A DNA stretch of 22,263 nucleotides from the NCBI GenBank assembly GCA_002391105.1, contig DGRT01000013.1, positions 1 to 22,263 on the forward strand. Direction: 5' to 3'. The notes under the pieces were generated by a model, which had not been told where the DNA came from, ran no database searches, and saw only the letters and a list, made by a program, of their open reading frames with translations. Position numbers and translations under genes: made by a program. Below, piece after piece: positions 9,301 to 16,443 of the stretch (positions within the stretch are counted from its first letter, which is position 1; each line of letters starts with the position of its first letter). This DNA comes from Lachnospiraceae bacterium UBA4381 (GTDB lineage: Bacteria > Bacillota > Clostridia > Lachnospirales > Lachnospiraceae).

Positions 9301-9616
9301 CACATACTCCATACGTTCCGAGCATAAGTAACAGATTAATCGCAAAACAAATAATGGCATACACTTCACGTCTTGTCTCCGGAGGGGTCATAGCCTCCTC
9401 TCTTTCCCTTTGACGCTCTATCTCATACGCCCTGGTGTTTTTACGTCCCGAATTTGTACCGGTACGACCTGATGTACTTCTTTTACGTGAAGTCGAAGCT
9501 TTACCGGAACCTTTAGCAGAAGCATTAGCCGTTCTGGTTTTTGCGCCCGACTTTGAAGAAGTGCTGCCTTTACCACTATTACTCTTTTTAGTTGTACTAC
9601 TGTTATTAGCTGCCAT
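6383..9616 (-). CDS. ftsK: DNA translocase FtsK/SpoIIIE family
   Basis: This septum-anchored ATPase pumps chromosomal DNA at division and usually works with XerC/XerD at dif; xerD is in this window. Layout of the 1077 residues: a basic Ser/Thr/Lys/Gly-rich cytoplasmic tail (1-80), about four or five membrane segments (85-104, 112-140, 150-170, 190-226), and a long disordered linker (about 235-620). The linker contains an Asp-rich patch (DDDSDDSDYYDIEDED) and a Gln/Tyr/Ser-rich stretch near 440-510 with an imperfect internal repeat, EELQSYQNIG and EELSNYQNVQ. The motor follows, with Walker A GATGSGKS (about 740-747), Walker B IVIVDELADLMM (about 850) and a C-terminal winged-helix gamma domain (about 1004-1068, IGYIQRMHRIGFNRAARIMD) that reads DNA polarity sequences. 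ATG 9616 has AAGG five nt upstream. Whether it acts as vegetative FtsK or sporulation SpoIIIE cannot be settled here. Confidence 0.95.
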   Translation of the reverse strand: MAANNSSTTKKSNSGKGSTSSKSGAKTRTANASAKGSGKASTSRKRSTSGRTGTNSGRKNTRAYEIERQREREEAMTPPETRREVYAIICFAINLLLMLGTYGVCGKAGTMVSGFFFGLFGSMFFVLPVAFFICFCFIMANGPRPKLMKKIIWSFVLAMCIGFVIQLIVGTSNMGIKELYFDGYSDHRGGGILFGGIIVLIAKFLSRVGAIIISFILIIISIIEITGVRPTVLFKKMFDFRFDQGYERYDEEYDDDSDDSDYYDIEDEDLLLNKIRGKGMLHDLRVLDVEGKSASSKKKTRSRNKKNNIVPDEEIHEIIPEVDTSRTKTATPAKYLPEAESEIAMPLKDRTGRSIRAEEGTGRASSTGKRKKQSEYQPRDFFELDPDSSTYDDPLGSDTHYNDESGEVIPGYKGPVTRRARRDREAGIQAESEPLLNSRQSEELQSYQNIGQTSGYDGYQTPRYDSYRGDSQLEELSNYQNVQLQQDYSSYQEPEAYQDNTSSYLKESEASKHSASRVKTASGTVTAQSESGRTVTSEIKSNERTGANSGNAAEVADDEKVTREDKLKATQEIGNAIENTEEVVRKYVFPPVSLLKQGGRYSFDRTGDASVRETAITLKQALESFGVNVTITNFSVGPSITRYELQPEQGVRVNKILGLENDIKMALAATDIRIEAPIPGKAAIGIEIPNKENQTVYFRDLIDNDLFREFKSNVAFAVGKDISGQIIISDIAKMPHLLIAGATGSGKSVCINTLIMSILYKADPKDVKLIMVDPKQVELTSYNGIPHLLIPVVVDPKKAAGALNWAVDEMTKRYQLFSNYGVRNIEGFNKKVVAQGPNEDPQFKHMPQLIVIVDELADLMMVAHKEVEESIVRLSQLARAAGIHLVIATQRPSVDVITGLIKANVPSRIAFSVSSSVDSRTIIDMGGAEKLLGKGDMLFYPAGYTKPVRVQGAFISDEEVERVVDFIKEHYGETSYDSGVNESINSSNVGASSETGGASDSESRYDELFEDAARSIIEKDKASIGYIQRMHRIGFNRAARIMDQLEEFGVVGPEEGTKPRKVLMTMTEFEERLDSMS

Positions 9617-9694
9617 TTAAACCTTGAATATCTCCATTCATAAAATATTGATACTGTCAGTTCAGAAAAAACTCTTAACCTCTTTAAATTCAGT

Positions 9695-9739
9695 GCCGAA
9701 CAAAGGTAACGATCACAAATATCCGTTACCCCGTCCGGC
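9695..9739 (-). promoter_or_regulatory. 45-nt structured hairpin upstream of ftsK
   Basis: On the minus strand an outer stem GCCGGAC/GTTCGGC (one G-U pair) stacks through two G-U pairs on GGTAACG/CGTTACC, and then AT/AT closes a 7-nt loop. This gives about 18 base pairs with single-base bulges. No U-tract follows, so it does not look like a terminator. It lies about 80 nt before the ftsK start, in the 228-nt gap after the GH94 gene. I recognised no named RNA family. Confidence 0.6.
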
Positions 9740-9768
9740 TTTATGAATTATTATTGATTTATCACTCC

Positions 9769-9829
9769 GGTACACTAATCGAAAATATGTTCCAATCACA
9801 TAAGAATCGATGTACCAGAATATATTCTG
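9769..9829. repeat. Inverted repeat and perfect 14-bp palindrome downstream of the GH94 gene
   Basis: GGTACA (9769-9774) and TCGA (9779-9782) pair with TCGA-TGTACC (9807-9816), with a 4-nt bulge. A perfect palindrome, CAGAATATATTCTG, overlaps at 9816-9829, sixteen nt after the GH94 stop. The arrangement could be an operator or a mRNA 3'-end structure. There is no U-run, so it is not an obvious terminator. No other gene is convincing in this gap. Confidence 0.45.
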
Positions 9830-9844
9830 AGTCATTACATATGA

Positions 9845-12259
9845 CTATGAAATATAGAGAACGATTTCATTATTATCCTGTAATTTGTCAGCAGGAATAT
9901 AATTAGTTTCCATGCTTTCTCCATTAAGTGTCATGCTCTTGAAACCGCACTCAGCATGTCCAGGATTCTTAATGGTAATACCAAGATGCTTTCCTCTGAA
10001 ATCCTTTGATATAGTCAGTTCATCCCACTTTGATGGAATAGAAGGTGCTATCTTAAGACCATAGAAATCAGGTCTCATTCCAAGTATTCCTTCAACAGAA
10101 CCAACCATTACAGTTGAGGCTGTACCTGTAAGCCAGTGAACATGAGATCTTCCATGGAAAGGACTGTCCTTACCCTCTGTAAACTGTCCATAGCAATATG
10201 GTTCCAGCTTTCTGATCTCAGCCTTGTCATTCTGAGCACTCGGAGCATTTTCCATATAGTACTCAAAGGCTCTGTCTCCGTGTCCACGAAGAGCTTCAGC
10301 AAGAATGATCCAGCCCTGTGGCTGTGAGAATATACCACCATTTTCCTTGGTGGAAGCATTAAACAGAAGCATAAGAGCTCCATCAAAGGCATGCTCCTTA
10401 TATGCAGGTCCCATAAGCATAACGCCGTAATCAGTATTCAGGAGTCTGTGAACTGACTCCAGTGCCTTATCAGCCTGTTCATCAGATGCAAGACCGGATA
10501 TTACAGACCAGCTCTGTGGATTGAGCCACATATTAGCTTCTATATCATCCCTGTTACCAATAACCTGACCGTTCTCCCTGTATCCACGAATGAAACGGTC
10601 CTCGTTCCAGCAGCCTTCGCCAAGTATCTTACCCAGCTTCTCCTGCTGTTCATCAATATATGCTATATAATCTGTATCATTTTTATACTCAGCAAACTTC
10701 TTAATGATAGTAAAGGCATAGTAAAGCTGGAAAGCAACAAAAGTTGACTCGCCCTGTTTACCAAGTCTCAGACAGTCATTCCAATCTGCATGAAGTCCGG
10801 CAGGCATTCCGTGAGGACCAAGTCTGTTCATAGAGAAGTCTATAGCTCTTTTCAGGTGGTCATATACAGAGCCCTCGTCCTTGTTTGCATAAGGAATAAC
10901 CTCATCAACAAAGTCAAGATTACCTGACTCAGCAATATACTTATAAACTGTAGGGAAAAGCCACAGAGCATCATCAGCTCTGTAAGCAGGATGTCCCGTC
11001 TCCTTGGCATAAGCCGAGTTCTCATCATTTTCATCAGGACAGTTTTCATGTCCCGCATTATGAGTGTATTTAACAAGTGGAAGTCCACCACCATTATCAA
11101 CCTGTGCACTGAGCATGAATCTGATCTGCTTAGCTGCTGCCTCAGGATCAAGATGAATAACACCCTGTATATCCTGAACAGTATCTCTGTAACCATATCC
11201 ATTTCTAAGCCCGCAATATACAAAGGATGCAGCTCTTGACCAGATAAAGGTCATAAAGCAGTTAAAGGCATGCCAGGTATTGATCATGGAATCAAACTCG
11301 GGTGTAGGTGTATGAACCTGGAAATGATTCAGCTTCTCATGCCAGTGATGAGTAAGCTCCTGCATATCCTTTTCAGTTTTAGCCTCAGTATCAGCATAGG
11401 AGCTGATGATGCTGTCAGCCTCCTCATCGCTCTTCTGTCCGACTATAAAGCAGATGGTTTTAGATTCTCCCGGCTTAAGTGTAAGCTTCGTAGAAAGAGC
11501 TCCGCAACTGTTAGCATTATAATTAAGACCGTTACCGAGATCTCCCTTTTCAACTCCTACAGGATTGGAATAGTTTCTATAGGATCCCAGAAAGCTTTCC
11601 TTATCGCCTGAATATGAAGAAACCTCTCCACCAGCCATTCCGAAGAAACGGCAGGCAACAGTGCTTCCGTTTACACTGGATTTGTTTACATTTTCATTAA
11701 TTACCTGCTTGATACGATTTCCCAGGAAATATGTTCTTGTAATAAAGAGTGTATATTGAAGATTAACCTGATCCTGCTCATAATTACCTTCATTAGTAAA
11801 CTCAGCATATCCTGTAAGGGTTATATTTCTTTCCTTATCAGAATTATTGGTAACCTTTGCACTCCATACCTCATAGGTCTGATCCAGCGGCACAAAGTAA
11901 CGCGCTTCAGTTTTGATATCACTATACTCAGAACTGATAACAGTATATGCGGTACCATGTCTTGTTTCACTCTTAAAGGTATCCAGCGGTTTGCCAACAG
12001 GCATCCAGGAATTAGACCAGAAGTCTCCTGTCTCATCATCTCTGAGATAGATATATCTGCCGGGCTGATCAAAGGAATTAAATACATATCTCAGTATTCT
12101 TCCGTTAGCTCCGGACTGCTCAAAGCTGTAACCGCCTGCATTATTGGATATTATAGCACCGTAAGCCGGTGAGCCAAGGTAATTGGCCCACGGCGCCGGT
12201 GTATCAGGTCTTGTTATAACATATTCTTTTTTTGCGTCATCAAAATATCCGTATTTCAT
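9845..12259 (-). CDS. GH94 disaccharide phosphorylase, probable cellobiose phosphorylase
   Basis: GH94 enzymes split beta-linked disaccharides with phosphate to give a sugar 1-phosphate and a free sugar, saving one ATP per disaccharide. The 804 residues match cellobiose or N,N'-diacetylchitobiose phosphorylases and are too short for cellodextrin phosphorylase (about 980). Visible features are the N-terminal MKYGYFDDAKKEYVITRPDT and NYLGSPAYGAIISNNAGGYS, then the (alpha/alpha)6 barrel with LRNGYGYRDTVQD and the catalytic Asp (D492) in HADWNDCL, and near the C-terminus GRSHVHWLTGTAST. No signal peptide is present, so it acts in the cytosol on imported sugar. I start at ATG 12259, where the conserved MKYG begins and GTGGGGGTG lies upstream. 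An in-frame ATG at 12289 would overlap pnp. It begins 19 nt after pnp and is probably co-transcribed with it. Substrate specificity is inferred, not proven. Confidence 0.88.
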   Translation of the reverse strand: MKYGYFDDAKKEYVITRPDTPAPWANYLGSPAYGAIISNNAGGYSFEQSGANGRILRYVFNSFDQPGRYIYLRDDETGDFWSNSWMPVGKPLDTFKSETRHGTAYTVISSEYSDIKTEARYFVPLDQTYEVWSAKVTNNSDKERNITLTGYAEFTNEGNYEQDQVNLQYTLFITRTYFLGNRIKQVINENVNKSSVNGSTVACRFFGMAGGEVSSYSGDKESFLGSYRNYSNPVGVEKGDLGNGLNYNANSCGALSTKLTLKPGESKTICFIVGQKSDEEADSIISSYADTEAKTEKDMQELTHHWHEKLNHFQVHTPTPEFDSMINTWHAFNCFMTFIWSRAASFVYCGLRNGYGYRDTVQDIQGVIHLDPEAAAKQIRFMLSAQVDNGGGLPLVKYTHNAGHENCPDENDENSAYAKETGHPAYRADDALWLFPTVYKYIAESGNLDFVDEVIPYANKDEGSVYDHLKRAIDFSMNRLGPHGMPAGLHADWNDCLRLGKQGESTFVAFQLYYAFTIIKKFAEYKNDTDYIAYIDEQQEKLGKILGEGCWNEDRFIRGYRENGQVIGNRDDIEANMWLNPQSWSVISGLASDEQADKALESVHRLLNTDYGVMLMGPAYKEHAFDGALMLLFNASTKENGGIFSQPQGWIILAEALRGHGDRAFEYYMENAPSAQNDKAEIRKLEPYCYGQFTEGKDSPFHGRSHVHWLTGTASTVMVGSVEGILGMRPDFYGLKIAPSIPSKWDELTISKDFRGKHLGITIKNPGHAECGFKSMTLNGESMETNYIPADKLQDNNEIVLYIS

Positions 12260-12278
12260 AAGCACCCCCACGAAATAA

Positions 12279-14363
12279 TTATTCGGCATCCTTAAGTGAC
12301 AGACTGATCTTACCCATTCTATCTACTTCAAGTACCTTTACGCGTACCTTATCTCCTATATTTACTACATCTTCAACCTTTTCAACTCTTTCCTTTGCAA
12401 GCTTTGATATATGAATCATTCCGTCCTTGTTAGGAGCAAGCTGAACAAATGCACCAAATGGCATGATCCTTACTACTTCACCCTCATAGGTTTTGCCTAC
12501 CTCGATAGGATCAATGATTGAATGGATAATAGATATAGCCTTCTCTATTCCTTCTTTATCTGTACCGGAAACAGAGATATTGCCATCATCATCTATATCA
12601 ATCTTAACTCCTGTTTCCTCGATGATAGAATTGATAGTCTTACCACGCTGTCCGATAACCTCTCCTATCTTCTCAGGATCAATAGTCATGAACTGAATCT
12701 TTGGAGCATATTCATTGACCTCAGGTCTTGGAGCAGGTATAGCCTTGAGCATGCACTCATCCAGGATGTAGAATCTTGCCTGTCTTGTACGCTCTATCGC
12801 ACCCTTAATGATCTCATTTGTAAGACCATGTATCTTGATATCCATCTGGATAGCTGTAATACCTTCCTTGGTTCCGGCAACCTTGAAGTCCATATCTCCA
12901 AAGAAGTCCTCAAGTCCCTGAATATCTGTAAGAAGCACAAAGTCATCATCTGTTTCACCGGTTACAAGGCCGCAACTGATACCGGCAACAGGAGCCTTGA
13001 TAGGAACACCGGCAGCCATAAGTGACATACAGGATGCACAGGTTGAACCCATTGATGTAGAACCATTTGACTCAAAAGTCTCGGATACGGCACGAATAGC
13101 ATAAGGGAATTCGTCCTTATCAGGAAGAACAGGTACAAGAGCTCTCTCAGCAAGTGCTCCATGTCCTATCTCACGACGTCCAGGTCCACGGCTTACCTTT
13201 GTCTCTCCAACAGAATATGAAGGGAAGTTATAATGATGCATATATCTCTTCTCTGTAACATATTCATCAAGTCCATCAATCTTCTGTGATTCTGAAAGAG
13301 GAGCAAGAGTTACGATATCGCATATCTGTGTCTGTCCACGAGTGAACATAGCTGAACCATGTACTCTTGGAATGATATCAACCTCTGCAGCAAGAGGTCT
13401 GATCTGATCAAGTGCTCTTCCGTCCGGACGCTTGTGATCCTTAAGTATCATCTTACGAACTGTCTTCTTCTGATACTGATAAAGAGCATCGCCAAGGAAA
13501 CCAAGCCACTCTTCATTGTCCGCATATCTTTCCTTAAGCATATCCTTAAATGCATCTATATTCTTCTCTCTGGTCTGCTTATCATCTGTAAATACAGCCT
13601 CTTCCATCTGCTCCGGTGGGATGACTGTCTTGATATCCTCAAAAAGCTCTTCAGGAACTGCGTAGCTCTTATATGAGAACTTTTCCTTTCCGCAGTCAGC
13701 AACAATCTTGTCAATGAACTCTATAACCTTCTGGTTAACCTTATGAGCTTCAAAGATAGCCTCGAGCATCTTTTCTTCAGGAACCTGATTTGCACCTGCC
13801 TCTATCATGATAACCTTATACTTTGTCGATGCAACTGTAAGATTAAGATCCGAAACAGAAAGCTGTGCAGCACTTGGATTGAATACCAGATGATCATTGA
13901 TAAGACCAACCTGTGTTGTTGCACAAGGACCATCAAACGGAATATCAGAAATTGAAGTAGCAATAGCTGAACCAAGCATCGCTGTAAGCTCAGGTCTGCA
14001 ATCAGGATCTACTGAAAGCACAAGACTTTCAAGTGTAACATCATTTCTGAAATCCTTAGGGAAAAGAGGTCTCATAGGACGGTCGATAACACGGCATGTG
14101 AGAACTGCATTTTCAGATGCCTTTCCTTCTCTCTTATTGAAACCACCGGGAATCTTACCTACTGCATACATCTTCTCGTTATACTCAACTGAAAGCGGGA
14201 AGAAATCAATTCCATCTCTCGGTTCCTTTGATGCAGTTGCAGTTGAAAGAACAACTGTATCACCATAATGAATCAGAACAGCGCCATTTGCCTGCTTTGC
14301 AACTCTATCTACGTCAACACGAAGAGTCTTTCCGGCAAGCTCCATTTCATACTTTTTGTACAT
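12279..14363 (-). CDS. pnp: Polyribonucleotide nucleotidyltransferase (PNPase)
   Basis: PNPase is a trimeric 3'-to-5' phosphorolytic exoribonuclease and a central RNA-decay enzyme. Its 694 residues show the standard order: first RNase PH domain (IHYGDTVVLSTATASKEPR, KREGKASENAVLTCRVIDRP), a helical linker, second RNase PH domain (RRIHG-equivalent VHGSAMFTRGQTQ, FPSYSVGETKVSRGPGRREI, then SMGSTCASCMSLMAAGVPI), KH domain (about 555-615, with IGEVIGQRGKTINSIIEETG) and S1 domain (about 622-690, EGEVVRIMPFGAFVQLAPNK). All conserved motifs are present. ATG 14363 has AAAGGAGAG about 6 nt upstream. The 145-nt leader holds a long hairpin (14411-14460). RNase Y, another decay enzyme, is encoded about 6 kb upstream in the same direction. 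Confidence 0.97.
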   Translation of the reverse strand: MYKKYEMELAGKTLRVDVDRVAKQANGAVLIHYGDTVVLSTATASKEPRDGIDFFPLSVEYNEKMYAVGKIPGGFNKREGKASENAVLTCRVIDRPMRPLFPKDFRNDVTLESLVLSVDPDCRPELTAMLGSAIATSISDIPFDGPCATTQVGLINDHLVFNPSAAQLSVSDLNLTVASTKYKVIMIEAGANQVPEEKMLEAIFEAHKVNQKVIEFIDKIVADCGKEKFSYKSYAVPEELFEDIKTVIPPEQMEEAVFTDDKQTREKNIDAFKDMLKERYADNEEWLGFLGDALYQYQKKTVRKMILKDHKRPDGRALDQIRPLAAEVDIIPRVHGSAMFTRGQTQICDIVTLAPLSESQKIDGLDEYVTEKRYMHHYNFPSYSVGETKVSRGPGRREIGHGALAERALVPVLPDKDEFPYAIRAVSETFESNGSTSMGSTCASCMSLMAAGVPIKAPVAGISCGLVTGETDDDFVLLTDIQGLEDFFGDMDFKVAGTKEGITAIQMDIKIHGLTNEIIKGAIERTRQARFYILDECMLKAIPAPRPEVNEYAPKIQFMTIDPEKIGEVIGQRGKTINSIIEETGVKIDIDDDGNISVSGTDKEGIEKAISIIHSIIDPIEVGKTYEGEVVRIMPFGAFVQLAPNKDGMIHISKLAKERVEKVEDVVNIGDKVRVKVLEVDRMGKISLSLKDAE

Positions 14364-14410
14364 AATGTCTCTCCTTTAATATATAAGATGTTTTTTGATC
14401 AGGCGGGCTT

Positions 14411-14460
14411 CCGAAACGACTGAAAAAACCTGACGCATCAAGTCTTTTCAGCAGTCTCGG
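14411..14460 (-). promoter_or_regulatory. Long near-perfect hairpin in the pnp leader
   Basis: The 50-nt segment folds on the minus strand into two stems of 7 and 15 base pairs (four G-U pairs) separated by one C/U mismatch and closed by a TGCG tetraloop. The outer arms are CCGAGAC and GTTTCGG. A smaller GAAAGG/CCTTTC hairpin lies just upstream (14463-14487). The sequence after the long hairpin is CGGAAGCCC-like with no U-tract, so it is not an intrinsic terminator. It lies about 48 nt before the pnp start codon. Confidence 0.7.
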
Positions 14461-14505
14461 CAGAAAGGGATAACATCAAATCCTTTCACCCGCATAATCC
14501 TTAAA

Positions 14506-14534
14506 AGTTTACCATAACTTATTACATTCTTCAA
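14506..14534 (-). promoter_or_regulatory. Weak candidate promoter for pnp
   Basis: On the minus strand TTGAAG (14529-14534) is separated by 17 nt from TAAACT (14506-14511), overlapping the aroE-aroK stop. Each box matches the consensus at only four of six positions, so this is tentative. If used, the transcript would begin just before the two leader hairpins. Confidence 0.3.
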
Positions 14535-16011
14535 TGATTTCTTGAAGGATATCTTCGATACTTTTATTATCTGTTTCAACTATAATATCCGCAGCATCCG
14601 CATACAGCTCCAGCCTCTTCGATAATATATCATTTATCTTTTTCTTCAGCTCAGCCTCACTACCACTTTTAAGAAGCGGTCTCTGATCATCATTTTTAAC
14701 TCTTTCAAATATTGTATCAGGACTTGTTTTAAGATATACCACTCTTCCCAGCTTTTTAAGTATCTTTCTGTTTTCTTCCGAGATAACTATTCCGCCACCG
14801 GTAGATACTATGCTGTCTCTGATTCCCAGCATCGATCTGAGCTTTTCAGTTTCCAGTCTTCGAAAGCCTGCTTCGCCAATTTGAGCAAATATATCATTGA
14901 TGCTTTTCTTCTCTGACTCAACTATATATTCATCAGTATCAATAAGCTTCATATTATATTTTTCAGCTATAGCCCTTCCGACAGTTGTCTTGCCCGAACC
15001 CATGTAACCAACCAGGATTATATTATGAGCAGCTTCCGATTGACCTTTTTTCTGTTCAACCTTTTTCTGTTCAATCTTTTTCTGTTCGACCTTTTTCTGT
15101 TCAACCTTTTTCTGTTCAACCAAAAAAGCATTTTCAGATATATTTTCCTCCTTATGATCCGAAGCGCCGTACAGAGAGGCTCTGAGTACGTCATACACCT
15201 TACCTGATACCTCCTGATCAATCTTTATATCAAACCAGTATTCAAAGGCTATAAGACCCTGATATAAAAGCATGGATAGACCATTATCGCACGCTATTCC
15301 CAGCTCATTCATTTTACGGATAAATGGAGTAACCGCCGGATTATATATCAGATCGTAACCGTAATCAGCCAATCTGTAAAAATCATCATCCTCTATCAAG
15401 AGTCCGTCTCCAGCTTTTAATCCAACAGATGTGCACTGAAACATGATATATGAAGCATCCTGCGGAATACTTTTATAATCCGAAAGTCCAAGAGCAGTAA
15501 CCTGAGATATCTCCCGTGCTATCCTCTCTGCTTTATCAATACTTCTGTTCAGCAGATATATCTTATCAACCCCCGCATCCGCCAGCATGATACAGACAGC
15601 TCTGGAGGCTCCGCCTGCACCGATTACTATTGCATTTTTTCCGGTCAGAGCTACCTCTTTTGATTCCAGCGCTCTTCTGAGCCCCGGCATATCAGTATTA
15701 TAGCCCTTATAGCCTCCCTCAGCAGGAACCAGCGTATTAACAGCCCCTATTCTCTCAGCCAGTGGATCGACAGCTACAAGCTGTTCCATCACCTGCTGTT
15801 TAAAAGGAACTGTAATATTCAGCCCCTTCACATTTGAAGCATATAAGCCCTTTACAGCACTACTTATATCATCTTCAACGTGTATCGGAACATAAACAGC
15901 ATTTATCCCCAGAATATCGCAAAGGGTGTTATGTATTACCGGCGAAAGTGTATGCTCTATAGGATTACCTATAACACCCAGAAGCTTTGTCTTTCCATTT
16001 ATATCTCTCAT
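14509..16011 (-). CDS. aroE/aroK: Bifunctional shikimate dehydrogenase / shikimate kinase
   Basis: A single 500-residue protein joins two consecutive steps of chorismate synthesis: reduction of 3-dehydroshikimate with NADPH (AroE) and phosphorylation of shikimate (AroK). The AroE part (about 1-285) shows VIGNPIEHTLSPVIHN, the catalytic-lysine segment GLNITVPFKQQ, GAVNTL, GYNTDMPGL with the substrate-binding Asp, the NADP loop GAGGASRAV, and LLYQGLIAFEYWF. The kinase part (about 330-500) has Walker A GYMGSGKTT (335-343), DTDEYIVE, the arginine in FRRLE, the STGGGIV motif and a lid segment NDDQRPLL. Between them lies a charged linker with five VEQKK/IEQKK repeats (298-322). ATG 16011 is preceded by GAGGT. 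The start is only about 25 nt beyond the rpsO terminator. aroC, the later chorismate-synthase gene, lies just upstream of rpsO. Confidence 0.94.
   Translation of the reverse strand: MRDINGKTKLLGVIGNPIEHTLSPVIHNTLCDILGINAVYVPIHVEDDISSAVKGLYASNVKGLNITVPFKQQVMEQLVAVDPLAERIGAVNTLVPAEGGYKGYNTDMPGLRRALESKEVALTGKNAIVIGAGGASRAVCIMLADAGVDKIYLLNRSIDKAERIAREISQVTALGLSDYKSIPQDASYIMFQCTSVGLKAGDGLLIEDDDFYRLADYGYDLIYNPAVTPFIRKMNELGIACDNGLSMLLYQGLIAFEYWFDIKIDQEVSGKVYDVLRASLYGASDHKEENISENAFLVEQKKVEQKKVEQKKIEQKKVEQKKGQSEAAHNIILVGYMGSGKTTVGRAIAEKYNMKLIDTDEYIVESEKKSINDIFAQIGEAGFRRLETEKLRSMLGIRDSIVSTGGGIVISEENRKILKKLGRVVYLKTSPDTIFERVKNDDQRPLLKSGSEAELKKKINDILSKRLELYADAADIIVETDNKSIEDILQEIIEECNKLW
15046..15120 (-). 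repeat. 15-bp tandem repeat, five copies, in the aroE-aroK linker
   Basis: Five tandem 15-bp units, CTTTTTCTGTTCAAC on the plus strand, encode VEQKK four times and IEQKK once. Units differ at one or two bases only. The low divergence and exact in-frame period point to a slippage-prone coding minisatellite that forms a charged, probably helical, inter-domain linker. Confidence 0.9.
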
Positions 16012-16035
16012 CTTACTACCTCAAAATCAATACAA

Positions 16036-16067
16036 TAAAAAAGCGCACGAAACATAGCGTGCGCTTT
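16036..16067 (-). terminator. Rho-independent terminator after rpsO
   Basis: On the minus strand AAAGCGCACG (16058-16067) pairs perfectly with CGTGCGCTTT (16040-16049) across an 8-nt loop, and the T-run extends to six. It lies 13 nt after the rpsO stop and ends about 25 nt before the aroE-aroK start. Confidence 0.9.
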
Positions 16068-16079
16068 CTCAGATAAGTC

Positions 16080-16346
16080 TTATTTTCTAAGACCAAGCTG
16101 CTGTATGAGTGTTCTGTAACGCTCGATATCCTTGCCCTTAAGGTAAGCAAGCAGGTTTCTTCTCTGACCTACCATCTTCAGAAGTCCTCTTCTTGAATGA
16201 TAATCATTTGGATGTACCTTGAAATGCTCATTAAGATCATTGATTCTTGCTGTAAGAATAGCGATCTGTACCTCAGGTGAACCTGTGTCATTTGCGTCCT
16301 TACCATACTTTGCTGCAAGTTCAGCTTTCTGCTGGCTAGTAATCAT
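16080..16346 (-). CDS. rpsO: 30S ribosomal protein S15
   Basis: S15 is a primary 16S rRNA-binding protein of the small subunit platform. The 88 residues match the family length of 87-90 with all-helical conserved motifs: GSPEVQIAILTARINDLNEH, HPNDYHSRRGLLKMVGQRR, NLLAYLKGKDIERY and the C-terminal IQQLGLRK. ATG 16346 is preceded by AAGGAGGT at 7 nt. It has its own promoter (16444-16472), a leader of about 90 nt, and a strong terminator. It therefore looks like a single-gene unit, not the usual rpsO-pnp operon. Confidence 0.97.
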   Translation of the reverse strand: MITSQQKAELAAKYGKDANDTGSPEVQIAILTARINDLNEHFKVHPNDYHSRRGLLKMVGQRRNLLAYLKGKDIERYRTLIQQLGLRK

Positions 16347-16435
16347 TGTTACTACCTCCTTATAAAATAATATATGCCCTATACCGAGTTCAGGTCGGAG
16401 TTCTCCTTAAACACAGTACGGGTAAATGTTCTAAG
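16347..16435 (-). promoter_or_regulatory. rpsO leader, candidate S15 autoregulatory RNA
   Basis: The leader of about 90 nt contains adjacent small stems on the minus strand, GGAG-AA-CTCC and CCGA-CCTGAAC-TCGG, upstream of the AAGGAGGT site. In several bacteria S15 binds its own leader to limit translation, but the leader structures differ between phyla. Nothing here proves a match to a known class. Confidence 0.35.
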
Positions 16436-16443
16436 ACGGTGGT

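Noticed and set aside
9617..9694. Promoter for ftsK
   Set aside because: Only TATTTT-like -10 sequences without a matching -35 at acceptable spacing were found, too weak to call.
9713..9835. 40-codon minus-strand open frame between the GH94 gene and ftsK
   Set aside because: No Shine-Dalgarno precedes its ATG, it overlaps the structured elements, and its translation shows no known pattern. It is probably chance.
15046..15060. Programmed frameshifting at the AAAAAAG run in the aroE-aroK linker
   Set aside because: The zero frame splits the run as AAA AAA G, which is not the slippery X XXY YYZ phase. The single frame already gives both intact enzymes.
15046..15120. Short CRISPR-like array
   Set aside because: The units are 15 bp, directly abutting and in frame with the protein; there are no spacers.
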